This document shows positions 1-9,998 of a stretch of DNA of 47,619 bases, piece by piece. This stretch comes from Priapulus caudatus (taxonomy: Eukaryota; Priapulida; Priapulimorpha; Priapulimorphida; Priapulidae), in NCBI RefSeq assembly GCF_000485595.1, contig NW_014577587.1, forward strand, positions 298,133-345,751, given 5' to 3'. Both the position numbers and the translations under genes were made by a program. The first letter of the stretch is position 1, and the number at the start of each line of letters is the position of its first letter. The notes beneath the pieces were generated by a model, which saw nothing but the letters and a program-made list of their open reading frames with translations, had not been told where the DNA came from and made no database searches.

Positions 1-364
1 ATTGGGCAGCGAATTGACTCTAATGGCACCACCAGGGGGCGCTGTTCGCGCTTCGCGCGTATACCGGGCTGCAGTGCGTCAAGAGCGTATTAAGAAGGCT
101 GCTTAGTGGATAGATGTGCTGAAGGGAACGGACTAGGAACCCGTCTATTCCTAGATCAGCTGAGTGAGCAATGATAGATGAGTCGCGATCATATAGTGAC
201 GCCCACATCAACCACGTGGGCGTAGGTAGGGCATAGTTCATTGTAGTGTTGCTCCTTTACCCTGAATAGTGCTAGATCACGATCACAGCTAGGCTTGAAG
301 ATTCAATAAAAAGTATGCTGTAGTATATGCTGTTTACATTATGTAGCAGCTGATCTAATATTAG

Positions 365-696
365 CAAGAGCGTATAAAGAAGGAACACGCGAGGTTTCCC
401 CAAGTTATCTCAAAGCGAGAGACAGTCGCAGTCAGCAGGTATCTCGAGTCGGTTTTCGGCGAAAATACCAGATTTTCACCGCTTATTATCTCAGCATGGG
501 GACTAGGAACTAGGGTTAGGGTAGTCCCTCTCGTAGGGACATGCGGTTTGTTTTATATTAACAAGGTAGGACAGCTGATCAATAATACTGCAAAGAATCG
601 TCAAAGTAAAACGGGGAAAGTTTATTAATTCGACTAATACTGCAACATGCTTTTAGCATTTCACCGTTGTACGCTCTCCTTCTTTATACGCTCTTG
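365..696. mobile_element. MITE-like inverted-repeat element nested in repeat copy 1
   Basis: The element is bounded by CAAGAGCGTATAAAGAAGG at 365-383 and its exact reverse complement at 678-696. The interior is about 330 bp with no coding potential. The same element is found in repeat copy 2. This is typical of a miniature inverted-repeat transposable element; the superfamily cannot be told from the ends alone. Confidence 0.7.
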
Positions 697-1249
697 ATAT
701 TAGCTATTCCACTATGGCATGTGCCAGTACGACTCAAAAGCGGATGCACGCGAACGTGAGATAAACGTATTTTCTTGGCATGATTTTGCAAAAACGGGTG
801 TTTGAGGAGGGTATATATAGAGCGCTATATGAACAGCCTTATAAATTGTTATATAACCGTGCTTCCATATAAATGAGCTGTGCAATATTGCCAACAGAGC
901 AAGTATGGCGAAGGTTGTTTTTGTCGGTTACGACAACGTATAACCTGTTTCAGGCATGTTCATAAGTGCATGTTCGCCTATCTGTGCAAAACTCGATCGA
1001 CATTAAAATCCCGATTTAACATATGCCGATTAGACTGACGATTGGCTTTGACTGTTGAGGCTGCGTTTAGCTTTGGCCCTTATAGCTATAGTGATCACCG
1101 ACTTAAGAAGCCGATCTAGAAAGCAATTTCTCGTACTAGTGGCGCGAATTGATGTGAAACCGGTGCGTCGCTATCTCAGTTCTTTGTGCCTCATCATAAA
1201 ACGTTATATACAGAGCGTGCGTGTAATTCTGTAGTACACATGCACCCAT

Positions 1250-1440
1250 TCAAGCGTACGTGCGTACAAGCATGCGCACATGGGTATGTGTTAGTGCGTG
1301 CCAGTGTGCGTGTCTGCGTGCGTGCGTGAGTGCGTACGTGTGTTTGTGCGCGCGTGCGTATGTGTGCAAGCGTACATACGCGCTCGTGTGTGGTATTACC
1401 GTGTTAGTGCGTAGTCTGTAGCAATGTGCGTAGTCTGTAG
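1250..1440. repeat. Degenerate GTGCGT-rich simple sequence
   Basis: Alternating purine-pyrimidine words (GTGCGTGC, GTGTGTTT, CGCGCGTGCG) fill this part of the repeat unit. The same stretch is present in copy 2 at about 11150-11320. Confidence 0.6.
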
Positions 1441-1499
1441 CAATGTGTGGAGTAGTGCGATTTTGAAATTGCGCAGCGTCACGCTGTTTTCAAAATTTA

Positions 1500-1643
1500 G
1501 TGATAGAGAGAGCGAGTTATGGAGATAATCTGTGTAAGAGGGGAAGAGCGATTGTTGGATAGTACGAGGGGTGATAGAGAGAGCGAGTTATGGAGATAAT
1601 CTGTGTAAGAGGGGAAGAGCGATTGTTGGATAGCACGAGGGCT
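1500..1643. repeat. Tandem duplication, 72-bp unit x2
   Basis: Two nearly identical 72-bp units, each starting GTGATAGAGAGAGCGAG, stand head to tail directly after the end of the 1.4 kb repeat. They differ at very few bases. A GA-rich stretch with no recognised gene follows, to about 1860. Confidence 0.85.
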
Positions 1644-1900
1644 GATAGAGAGGGTAGGAGAATGTATTGAGATGTAGAGAGAGTAAGGGGAAGGGTGTGG
1701 TGAGTAGTGTGAGGAATAGGTAGAGATAGTGTAGTATGTGTGTGTGCGTGTGAGGTATATGATGGAAAGAAGAAAATATGGAGATGGAACGGGCATAGAA
1801 TAAACTGATGGTGAAAGAGAAATTAGAGCGGAGATAAATAAGAGAAAAATAGAGCTTGTCTGTGGTACGTACTGTAAAAATTCTATGATTCAACGATTTT

Positions 1901-2002
1901 TAGCGAATTTCTGACCAACACACCATGCATATATATCATATATATATACATTTGTGTGCGCGCGCGCGTGTGTGTGTGTATGTGTTGGTCAGAAATTCGC
2001 TA
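1901..2002. repeat. Perfect 22-bp inverted repeat around an AT/GT core
   Basis: The word TAGCGAATTTCTGACCAACA at 1901 returns as its reverse complement ending at 2002; the match is 22 bp, with about 58 bp of TATATA and GCGCGTGTGT between the arms. It could be a very short MITE or a stem-loop. Confidence 0.75.
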
Positions 2003-4328
2003 AACAATCGGTGTCAGTTGATTTCGGGACAGGTATAATTCCCCAATTCATTTATTATCTGCATGGGAAACGAGTTGTGCCGACAGACAGGCGTTTTATT
2101 TGTTCTTATAACTGCGTGTCCGGGCATAGCAAGAAGTGTCTTTGTTCTTTTTTTCGTTCTTACGTCTGCAATGTAAGTAGTTAGCAGCGCAACATCTGCC
2201 CCTGGTCCACGCAGCGTCACTCCGTAGTCGTTTACGCTTCTAATTCTGTTTATGTGAATGAGGCAAGTGGGAGAGGAACCGGTTCAATCGGCTTGTTATG
2301 CTTGTGAATGGATTTAGTACGCTTCTGGCATTCTCTGACCACCAATCACCGAGCGCCCAAACTTGCTAACTGACGCAGTCAAACCGGTTGCACTGGCCGG
2401 CCTCGTTTGGCCACACAAAGAGTGCGGTGACAAGATGTGAAAATGCGATATGTGTGCTGGGATGACGCCGGTCTAACTTTCTGGGATGATGGGTTGGGGC
2501 GCGAATAGCTGGGATGGGGGCTTTTTGTCCCATCAGTCGGCGAGGGTAGTCTTACGTTTAAGCGATTGCAATACGATGCCACGCAATCCGTCTCCCGTGA
2601 CTGCATGCTTAACTTAGGTAGTAAGCAGAATGTTTGGTTCAAAGGTGTTAGTATATCCCCCTAGCCAAGTGTCGATACTGCCAACCGTGTTTCAAATTTG
2701 GCGCGTCGCGCACTCGAGCATATTTTTCACCGGGGTACATTATTTAGAGTGGCCATCGCAAGATTTCTGTAAACGCGTAGGGTCTTTTTTTCCAACCCGG
2801 GACAGTCTATGCTGCAGTCTGCGCAGCGGCAGAATCAGTCGTTTGTCTCTCACACAAAGCGACCAGAGTGTCGAGCCATTCGTGGTTGCCCGTTCGCTCA
2901 CTGGCAGGTTTGCTGTCGTTATTTGAACCGGTGCTCCGAGGCGCAGCGTTAAAGGCGTCAAGATAGCCATTTTATCCAGAGATCGGGTCAGTGGCTGTAC
3001 GACTGCGCGGGCGGGCGCGATATTACGCAAACTTCGGGGTTTCGGCGGACTGTCGGACGTCTCATAGCGAGACATGTGTTGTTGCTCTTGACACCAGAAG
3101 CTACCGTATCGAATTGCGTGTGCTTCCTGGAGGCAGGCCTGCTGTGTGGCCTTCCCATGCCACTTGCTGCGGGAGGCAAATAGACTGTATACGGTCACGG
3201 ACTCAACTAGTGGGTTCTAGTCGCGACTGCTCTAGGCTTGCGTCTTGAGTGTTATGTGTGGACAATGAATGACACGTAATTCACAGTGACGTTGGTTTAT
3301 TTCGATACGGGTGTGATTCAAGTGCCAAGAAGGTTATTTGCGGTGCGAAGGAGACCAATTCCTGTGGATGACTGTGTTTCTGGTGCATGTAGTTGAGAAC
3401 CATGACTAGATCCACACTCATCCACAGTAAGTGGTAAATGTGACAGCGCGCAGTGAAAAACAAGGGAATTATGTAGAATATCGGTAGTTCAATGTTTATA
3501 TCCGTGTAACCTAGTATGGATGCGTTGTACTATATATGCTCATTCAATTGCAATTAATTTACTTGTTCCATAAAATAATGTTAAATCTAATTCCGTATAT
3601 ATGATATTCACATGATTCGTATGATATGACGATGGCTTACGCAAATGCAACTTGTAATAATTAATAATTCTATGGTACTGAGAATATTAGTTAATTGAAA
3701 ATAGGCCTAACTCACGAAATTTTGTGTATAAAAGTAATAAACACTCTATTATGTGTATTCTAAATATTGTCTTGATATTTTTTTATATATATTTAGATGC
3801 GGTATGAGATACAGTAAGTAGCAAGGACGGGTCACATACCGGACACTTGTAGTGAACTCGTTTTTCACGTCAGCCGCTCGATCGGTGCCTCGGTCGTTGC
3901 ATACCATAAGTGTACCCATCCCACTTCCAGCATGCACTTGCATGCCTATACAAATAGCAGTAGCGGTATGCGTAATGTACAAGCAATGCACATATGACAG
4001 CAAGCATATATATATATTATTATATATATATGGAAATTGTGGCAACGCTTCTCTAGTATCCCGTCTCATCTGGATCGGCCTCCATAGTTTAGCGGTTGAT
4101 CGGCCTCCATGTGTTGGAGGGAGGGGGGCTTTCTAGTGCGCATTCGAGGGCGCTGCTTGTAAATCTTTGTTCGGGGTGTGTGTGCGGAGACGGCCCCACC
4201 CCCTCTGCTAGTAGGGTGCTCCCGCACACCAGCTGCTGCGGCCGAGTGTCCCATTCAGTTTGTGTGCTCTAGCGAAAAGATCACAAGGTTAGCATTGGCG
4301 GTAATATTCGCTTCGGGAAGATGCTTTT
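2003..4328. other. Stretch without a recognised gene
   Basis: Several open frames of 60-150 codons lie on both strands, the longest on the minus strand at 2740-3198 (152 codons). None shows a recognisable domain or convincing splice continuation. GC content is higher at 2400-3250 than in the surroundings. I see no tRNA, rRNA or transposase here. Confidence 0.5.
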
Positions 4329-4768
4329 AGCGCCCCTGGTGGATGTATGCCCTATAATGGCCTAGATGACCCTGCACATTAAAACCGCGTTAAGAGAGAC
4401 CTCTTAAGCTATATCTATTTTTTAAATATCATATTACCAAAAAATAGCGATGAAACTTCACGAGCGTGCATTCAATTGGATAGGATAGTTTTTTTTTAAT
4501 GCGGGAGCATTGGTGAATAATGTAAAATTGTGTAAACAAGCACAGTACGTCGGTTTATATTCAAGTTGATTTCAGCGCACATGCAGTTTGTTATCTTGAT
4601 GTAGATAATACGATAAATAACACGAAGTGAAACAATATTAACAAATTTTAAAATTGTAACAACAGTAATTGTGTACGTGATAAACGTGATGTACACGCTG
4701 CCCATACGTACGCTGTACGCGCGTAATTAGATTCGCAGGTAATAGTGTCACAGGAATAGATTGCCGGG

Positions 4769-4840
4769 TCAGCTTGGTCGGTGAATACCCGATAGGTGTG
4801 CTAATTCTTCATCACCGGGTATACATTCGTCCAAGTTTGC
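4769..4840 (+). ncRNA. microRNA-type hairpin 1, miR-35/36-like seed
   Basis: A foldback of about 72 nt. The 5' arm (AGCTTGGTCGG...ATACCCGATAGG) pairs with a 3' arm that contains TCACCGGGTATACATTCGTC, starting at 4812. Nucleotides 2-8 of that arm read CACCGGG, the seed of the miR-35/miR-36 family of nematodes and flatworms. The CTTGG/CCAAG base and the ATACCCG/CGGGTAT core pair well, with small internal loops, as in a Drosha/Dicer substrate. It is the first of five such hairpins on the same strand. The open frame that overlaps it appears to be a by-product. Expression is not shown by sequence. Confidence 0.8.
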
Positions 4841-4904
4841 ACGGCTATATATACGTACACGGATACAGGAGTTACAGGATACGGACTACACCTCCGTTTG
4901 TCAG

Positions 4905-4980
4905 AACGCCTTACTCGGTGCATGGGTTCCCGGTAGGTGGCGCTGCGAGCATCACCGGGTACACATTCATCCCAGGCTGG
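4905..4980 (+). ncRNA. microRNA-type hairpin 2, miR-35/36-like seed
   Basis: The second foldback in the cluster. Its candidate mature arm, TCACCGGGTACACATTCATC, starts at 4952, 140 nt downstream of the equivalent point in hairpin 1. The 5' arm (GGGTTCCCGGTAGGTG) pairs with CATCACCGGGTAC across a loop of about 11 nt. Its outer 5' stem looks less regular than in hairpins 3-5. The seed CACCGGG is unchanged, while the loop and outer flanks differ between copies. This is the pattern expected of selection on the mature arm. Confidence 0.78.
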
Positions 4981-5079
4981 TGTTTCTCGTCTGCCCTGCA
5001 AGGAGATTTCATCGCAAGTACTGCCCATACGATGAATACCCGTATTACAGTACCGCTGAATGAAGCAGATTATATGGTG

Positions 5080-5152
5080 AAACTACTGGGTGCGTGTGCG
5101 TCCGGTAGGTGTCACTGCGAGCATCACCGGGTGCACATTCATCCCAGCTGGA
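5080..5152 (+). ncRNA. microRNA-type hairpin 3, miR-35/36-like seed
   Basis: The candidate mature arm TCACCGGGTGCACATTCATC starts at 5124. The 5' arm CTGGGTGCGTGTGCGTCCGG pairs with it almost throughout: the CTGGG base, TGTGC/GCACA and CCGGT/ACCGG are matched, G-U pairs fill between them, and there is a one-base bulge. The loop is about 10 nt. This is one of the cleanest precursors in the cluster. Confidence 0.82.
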
Positions 5153-5251
5153 TCTACCGCTGCAACCGCCCACATCGTATGCGCGCGCAAAATTAATAAT
5201 TATAATGATTGATATAGCCAGACACATTGGCGGCGGGAATTTCGCAGACCT

Positions 5252-5322
5252 CATGCTTGGGTGATGGGCGTCCGGTCGGTGTTGTGTGAAACCATCACCG
5301 GGTGCACATTCATCCTAGTATG
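5252..5322 (+). ncRNA. microRNA-type hairpin 4, miR-35/36-like seed
   Basis: The candidate mature arm TCACCGGGTGCACATTCATC, starting at 5295, is identical over 20 nt to that of hairpin 3. The 5' arm starting CATGCTTGGGTGATGGGCG pairs with it over about 30 positions without a length difference, using several G-U pairs. The spacing from hairpin 3 is 171 nt. Confidence 0.82.
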
Positions 5323-5435
5323 TTCTGCAGTTGCCTCATACTTTTAGACGATGGTGTCACCTGATTAGCCTGCGTATGCGTGTAAGTGGGTGGTTAGATT
5401 TGTGGAGCCTCTGCACGGAGGATTGTGAAAGTACA

Positions 5436-5515
5436 GCAATCTAACTTGGCGGGTGGGTGCCCGGTAGATGTCACGTATAAACGTCACCGGGTGAACATTC
5501 GTCCAAGTTAGTTGC
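5436..5515 (+). ncRNA. microRNA-type hairpin 5, miR-35/36-like seed
   Basis: The candidate mature arm TCACCGGGTGAACATTCGTC starts at 5484. The base of the stem is long: CTAACTTGG at 5441 pairs with CCAAGTTAG near 5510, and GCAA/TTGC extends it. The core CCCGGT pairs with ACCGGG. No further CACCGGG hairpin follows downstream, so the cluster ends here within the window. Confidence 0.82.
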
Positions 5516-5522
5516 ATCTATA

Positions 5523-6350
5523 CGTCGATCGCGAGCTTCATATGAGTCCAACTAACAGTGTGTGAATATGTTTGACTACTATTGCGTTAAAACTGGGAGA
5601 CGAACGATGTGAACATTAACGCGTGATTTAATTTCGGCCATCATTTTACCGTCTAGTAGTGTAAAAATCGTTATAATCTTATGCATCCTATTTATAATAT
5701 TTATGAACGATTTTCCTAAGACCACCGAAAATTGTTACAGAACTATAATTCATAACTCGTCTCTCTAGTCTGAATCGCGTTCTCATATAGATAATGTTAT
5801 GTTATCAGGTCATGTCATCGACAGTACTATATATACCTTATAAAACCATGAGATGTTACTCGCATTTTAATTTGTATAACCACAATAATTTTTATATATT
5901 TCTTTATGTTCCTTATTTGTCTTTATTTTATTTTATATATATATTTTTTCTTTTCTTATAGATTCACAGAGGTGGTGATCGAATAATTGGTGTTGAACCA
6001 ATTAACCTGTCGCCGCAGCATATGAAGCCATCACAGAGAAGCCATGCGTCTGCTGCTAAGCGTGAAACACGCCATTGCACGCGAACGTCCTACGACTATT
6101 CGCGATACTTCACGAACACCAGTTTAGCGTTATATTGATGTATGTATTAATAACTACCAAAGATTAATAACTATAGCGCGATTAATAACAATAATAAATA
6201 TCTAAAATATAGAAGTATAATAATCTTAATATCTAAGTATATATAGATAGTATAGCATGCCATATGAATTGTAAATTGTGTGTTATACCGAAATTCTTTA
6301 TTGTTTTGAATTTTTCCCCAATTTCACATGTTGATATCGCCAGATCCCCA
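5523..6350. other. AT-rich stretch without a recognised gene
   Basis: This region lies downstream of the hairpin cluster and upstream of the CT tract. It is AT-rich. A pyrimidine-rich run ending TTTTCTTATAG at 5950-5960 could serve as a 3' splice site on the + strand, but I could not tie it to an exon. It may belong to the primary transcript of the hairpins. Confidence 0.4.
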
Positions 6351-6360
6351 TGCATAAACT

Positions 6361-6386
6361 ATCCTCTTTCTCGCTCTTTCTCTCTC

Positions 6387-6420
<34 letters not shown>

Positions 6421-6898
6421 GTTCTGTCTCTGTCTCTGTCTCTCTCTTCTCTCGTTCTGTCTCTGTCTCTCTCTTCTCTCGTTCTGTCTCTGTCTCTCTT
6501 TTCTCTCGTTCTCTCTCTTTTTTTCTCTCTCTTTCTCTCTCTCTCTCTCTCTTTTCTCTCTTTCTCTCTCTCTCTCTCTTTCTCTCTCTTTCTCTATCTT
6601 TTCCCCCTCTAAGACGCAGACCCCCTCCCATCCCTTTGTCTTGCTCTCCTCTCCTCTCTCAATCTATTCTCTCTCTTTCAAATCTACTCTTAATTTCTCT
6701 CTTTTTGTCTCTCACCATCTCTGCACTCTCTCTTTCCTCTCCATGTCTTTTTGTTCGTCGCCCCCTTTCTTCTCCCTCTTCCCACCCAGATCTACCCTTT
6801 TTTCTCTCTCTTCTCCTCTCTCTCTCTCTTTCTGTCTCTCTCTTTCTCTGTCTTTTCTCTCTCTATTCTCTTTTCTTTCTGTCTCTCTCTCTTTTTGG
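6361..6898. repeat. Long (CT)n polypyrimidine tract
   Basis: About 540 bp of almost pure pyrimidine on the + strand, mainly CTCTCT with TTTCTC and CTGTCT variants. The long open frames on both strands here (Ser/Leu-rich, Arg/Glu-rich) are products of the repeat and not genes. Confidence 0.95.
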
Positions 6899-7567
6899 TA
6901 ACTCTAGTTTGCAATAACATTTTAGCAACGGTTAGCACACACTATTTACTCTCAAAAAGAGAGAAAATTCTCAAAAAGAAACAAACCCAAATATAAAATG
7001 GATAAAATCTAAGAATCTAAGCTCCTTTGTGTGATATTTCGTTATTTTAATAAAGACGTGACAAGAGTATTATGTTGTATTTTCTTATTGATATTATTGA
7101 AAGTCATCAGAATGCGTACGTGATATAATACATGTATATACATGTAAGAAATTAACCTAAAATTTAAATAAATGCTATATCCTCTTTCACTTGCTTTTCC
7201 CGTCATCTCTCTGAACACCTCCTCCATACGAGCATCAGCAACCTCACCCATCTCATTCTTTCTAAATTCACCTACTCGTTTCTATCTATTACGGCATGCA
7301 TCTCATCTATTAAATCATGCGAAATGTCCTCTTGTCGTATCAACTCTGACTGTCGGTTCCTTTTACATACGCATGCACATACCTTCCTCTCGAATCTTTG
7401 CTTTGCCAATTCTCCTGTAATAGCACTCGCACATGCAAAAAGAAAATGCGCGACAGGCACGCATCCCGCTAGCAACCCGGAAATGCCGAGCTCCTAATAC
7501 GTGATAAATACATTCAATTAATGGATCCAGCTTCGAATCATAATTAATAGATCACACATACACACAG

Positions 7568-7907
<340 letters not shown>

Positions 7908-7945
7908 ATGGCACGCGCACGCGCGACGACGCACCACATACATAC

Positions 7946-7948
<3 letters not shown>

Positions 7949-8032
<84 letters not shown>

Positions 8033-8086
8033 ACACACAACACACACACAATCAACACACACACAATCATGCACACACACACAACA

Positions 8087-8117
<31 letters not shown>

Positions 8118-8122
8118 CAACA
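7949..8122. repeat. (CA)n microsatellite, interrupted
   Basis: Over 80 bp of pure CA is followed by CA runs broken by AATCA, ATGCA and ACCAC. The Cys/Val and Thr/His open frames across it are artefacts of the repeat. Confidence 0.95.
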
Positions 8123-8558
8123 CACAGCAGGGGGAGAAGGAAAGAGGGAGAGAAGAGAGAGACAGGCGTGCACCACGCACACACGTTGTAGGCACGTATA
8201 CTGCTATTGCTATTTGACGTGTAATGTGTTTTTACTTTGGGGTGGGTACACACACACGCAGTTCACAGACAGATAGACACACATGCAGAGAGATATACTC
8301 AGCACACACGCACAGAGAGAGAGAAGAGAGACAGGCGCGCACACGCCCGCCCCCCCCCCCCCCACACACACACGCACGCACATATATACACACATGCACT
8401 ACTGATCAAATGATTTCTTTGACCGTGACCTACGGCTACAGACCGTTTTCTATATCATTGAGCAATGTTACGTTTCATATGACATTTGATATTTTATATG
8501 ACAGATGATTGATGGAAATGCTACAGCTCTGATAAGCTCTTAGCTCTGGCCCTGTCAT

Positions 8559-9855
8559 AATGGCCCTGTCACACATTGACGATTTAGCCAGCGTTATGCC
8601 GGACGTATCAAAATTTCTCTAACGCTGGCATACGCTGAACTATCAATGTTTTTTTCAATTTTGGGCGTATACATAGCGTATTCATAACGAGTTTTGGACG
8701 TATACTTAACGTATTAGTAACGTATATAGTACGTTTCGATAATTTATAGATAACTTATACCAACGAATGCTTAGCGTGTTGCCGGCGTTCACAACTTATG
8801 CCCAACGATAGTCTAAAGGCCGCCGCACACCAGCCGATTTTACAAACGATGAAGCGATAAAGCGATGAAGCGATGAAGCGATGAAGCGATGAAGCGATGA
8901 AGCGATGAAGCGATGAAGGCGATGAAGCGATGTAGGTGTGCGGCGCACACCTCGATAATTTCTTCAATATTTATCGCACACGATTTTCCTGAGGTCAGCG
9001 CGCACACACCACAAAATCGCGTCCAAATAATCGGTTCAAAATCAAACATGTTTTTTTGGAACGATCACGCACGATAAAAAAAAATCGTCTACAAATGAAC
9101 GCGCACACCTACATCGTTTCATCGCTTCATCGCTTCAATCGCTTCATCGTTTGTAAAAATCGGCTGGTGTGCGGTGGCCTTAACTTATGCATAGGCGCGC
9201 GGCGCGCTGTATCGCCGACGATCAGGTGTCGTAGCCTATAAAAAGGCTCCCGCTCGACGATTCAAATCATAAACGCACTAGACATCGCAGTATCAACATC
9301 ACCTTCGCAGTATCAACATGCCAATACCATTTTTATATACCAATTCCCTTAAACGCTGCCAATACGCCATTATACGCTAGCTGTAGTTAGAAACACGTTC
9401 AGTAAGTTCTGTGGTCGTCCGCGACACGTCAAATACGTCAATATGCGTTGGAGACAAGTTACACATAGGTTCAAAGCACGTTACTCATAAGTAGAAATAA
9501 GTTTCGGGTAGCGCTAGACATTATCTCGACGTATTTCGACTTATGAGTAACTTACAAGTAACGTGTGTGAACGTGTGTCAACGATCGCATAACTTACCTA
9601 CAACTTATGGCCCGCGTATGCGGGACGTATGGGCATACGCTGGCATACGTCGGAAAATTTTGAACATGCTCAAAATTTTTCGCCGACCTCGCCGTACTAC
9701 GACGTATACCAGCGTGCTTCAGCGTGCTTCAGCGTGCTCTTAACTTATACAAAGCCTTACCCATAACTTATTCGACGTACGCGCAGCGTATTCACCAAAT
9801 TTTTGATACGTCCGGCATACGCTGGCTAAATCGTCAATGTGTGACAGGGCCATTA
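8559..9855. mobile_element. 1.3 kb non-autonomous DNA transposon
   Basis: The left end AATGGCCCTGTCACACATTG and the right end CAATGTGTGACAGGGCCATT are exact inverted copies. The inverted match continues inward through GACGATTTAGCCAGCG and GCCGGACGTATC, about 50 bp in all. TA flanks both ends, which would fit a TA target duplication as in Tc1/mariner-type elements. The interior is full of ACGTAT-type words and has no transposase frame. A second element is inserted inside it. Confidence 0.8.
8814..9183. mobile_element. MITE nested within the 1.3 kb transposon
   Basis: The ends are AAAGGCCGCCGCACACCAGC (left) and GCTGGTGTGCGGTGGCCTT (right). The inverted match runs on through CGATTTTACAAACGATGAAG for about 45 bp. 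Just inside the left end lies a tandem array of GCGATGAA, about ten 8-bp copies; two to three copies stand inverted at the right end. It has no coding capacity. Confidence 0.8.
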
Positions 9856-9998
9856 GCTTTAGCTCTTAGCTTAAGCTCTTAAGCTCTAGCTCTTAAGAAT
9901 GTGCCATTGTGGACGGCGTAATAAACAGTCACATACTTATATAATGACCAGATGACGGGAATGAACTGGCCAATCAGAGTAGTACACGGCAATATCAA

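Larger units (their letters stand above)
80..1499. repeat. 1.4 kb dispersed repeat, copy 1
   Basis: This stretch recurs in the same orientation at 9999-11372 with only small indels and substitutions. Both copies begin at the same word, CAAGAGCGTATTAAGAAGG, and both end at TTCAAAATTTA; the flanks differ. That word recurs at 365 (as CAAGAGCGTATAAAGAAGG) and in inverted form at 678-696, so transposon-type ends are built into the unit. Copy 1 has a short insertion near 500-530 containing GGGTTAGGG, and a doubled GTGCGTAGTCTGTAGCAAT word near 1405-1443, both absent from copy 2. No long ORF is present. It is most likely a composite non-autonomous element or a segmental duplication. Confidence 0.85.

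Noticed and set aside
2728-2750. A further CACCGGGG word resembling the microRNA seed
   Set aside because: The flanks do not fold back on it; no complementary arm lies within 60 nt on either side.
2740-3198. 152-codon minus-strand frame
   Set aside because: No recognisable domain, overlaps other open frames on both strands in a GC-richer stretch, and has no splice-site support.
4774-5254. 140-, 75- and 69-codon frames across the hairpin cluster
   Set aside because: The frames run through stems and loops alike on both strands, and the conserved positions follow RNA pairing rather than codon structure.
6264-6917. 217- and 183-codon Ser/Leu frames and an Arg/Glu frame on the other strand
   Set aside because: They are translations of the CT tract in different frames; no non-repetitive coding sequence is present.
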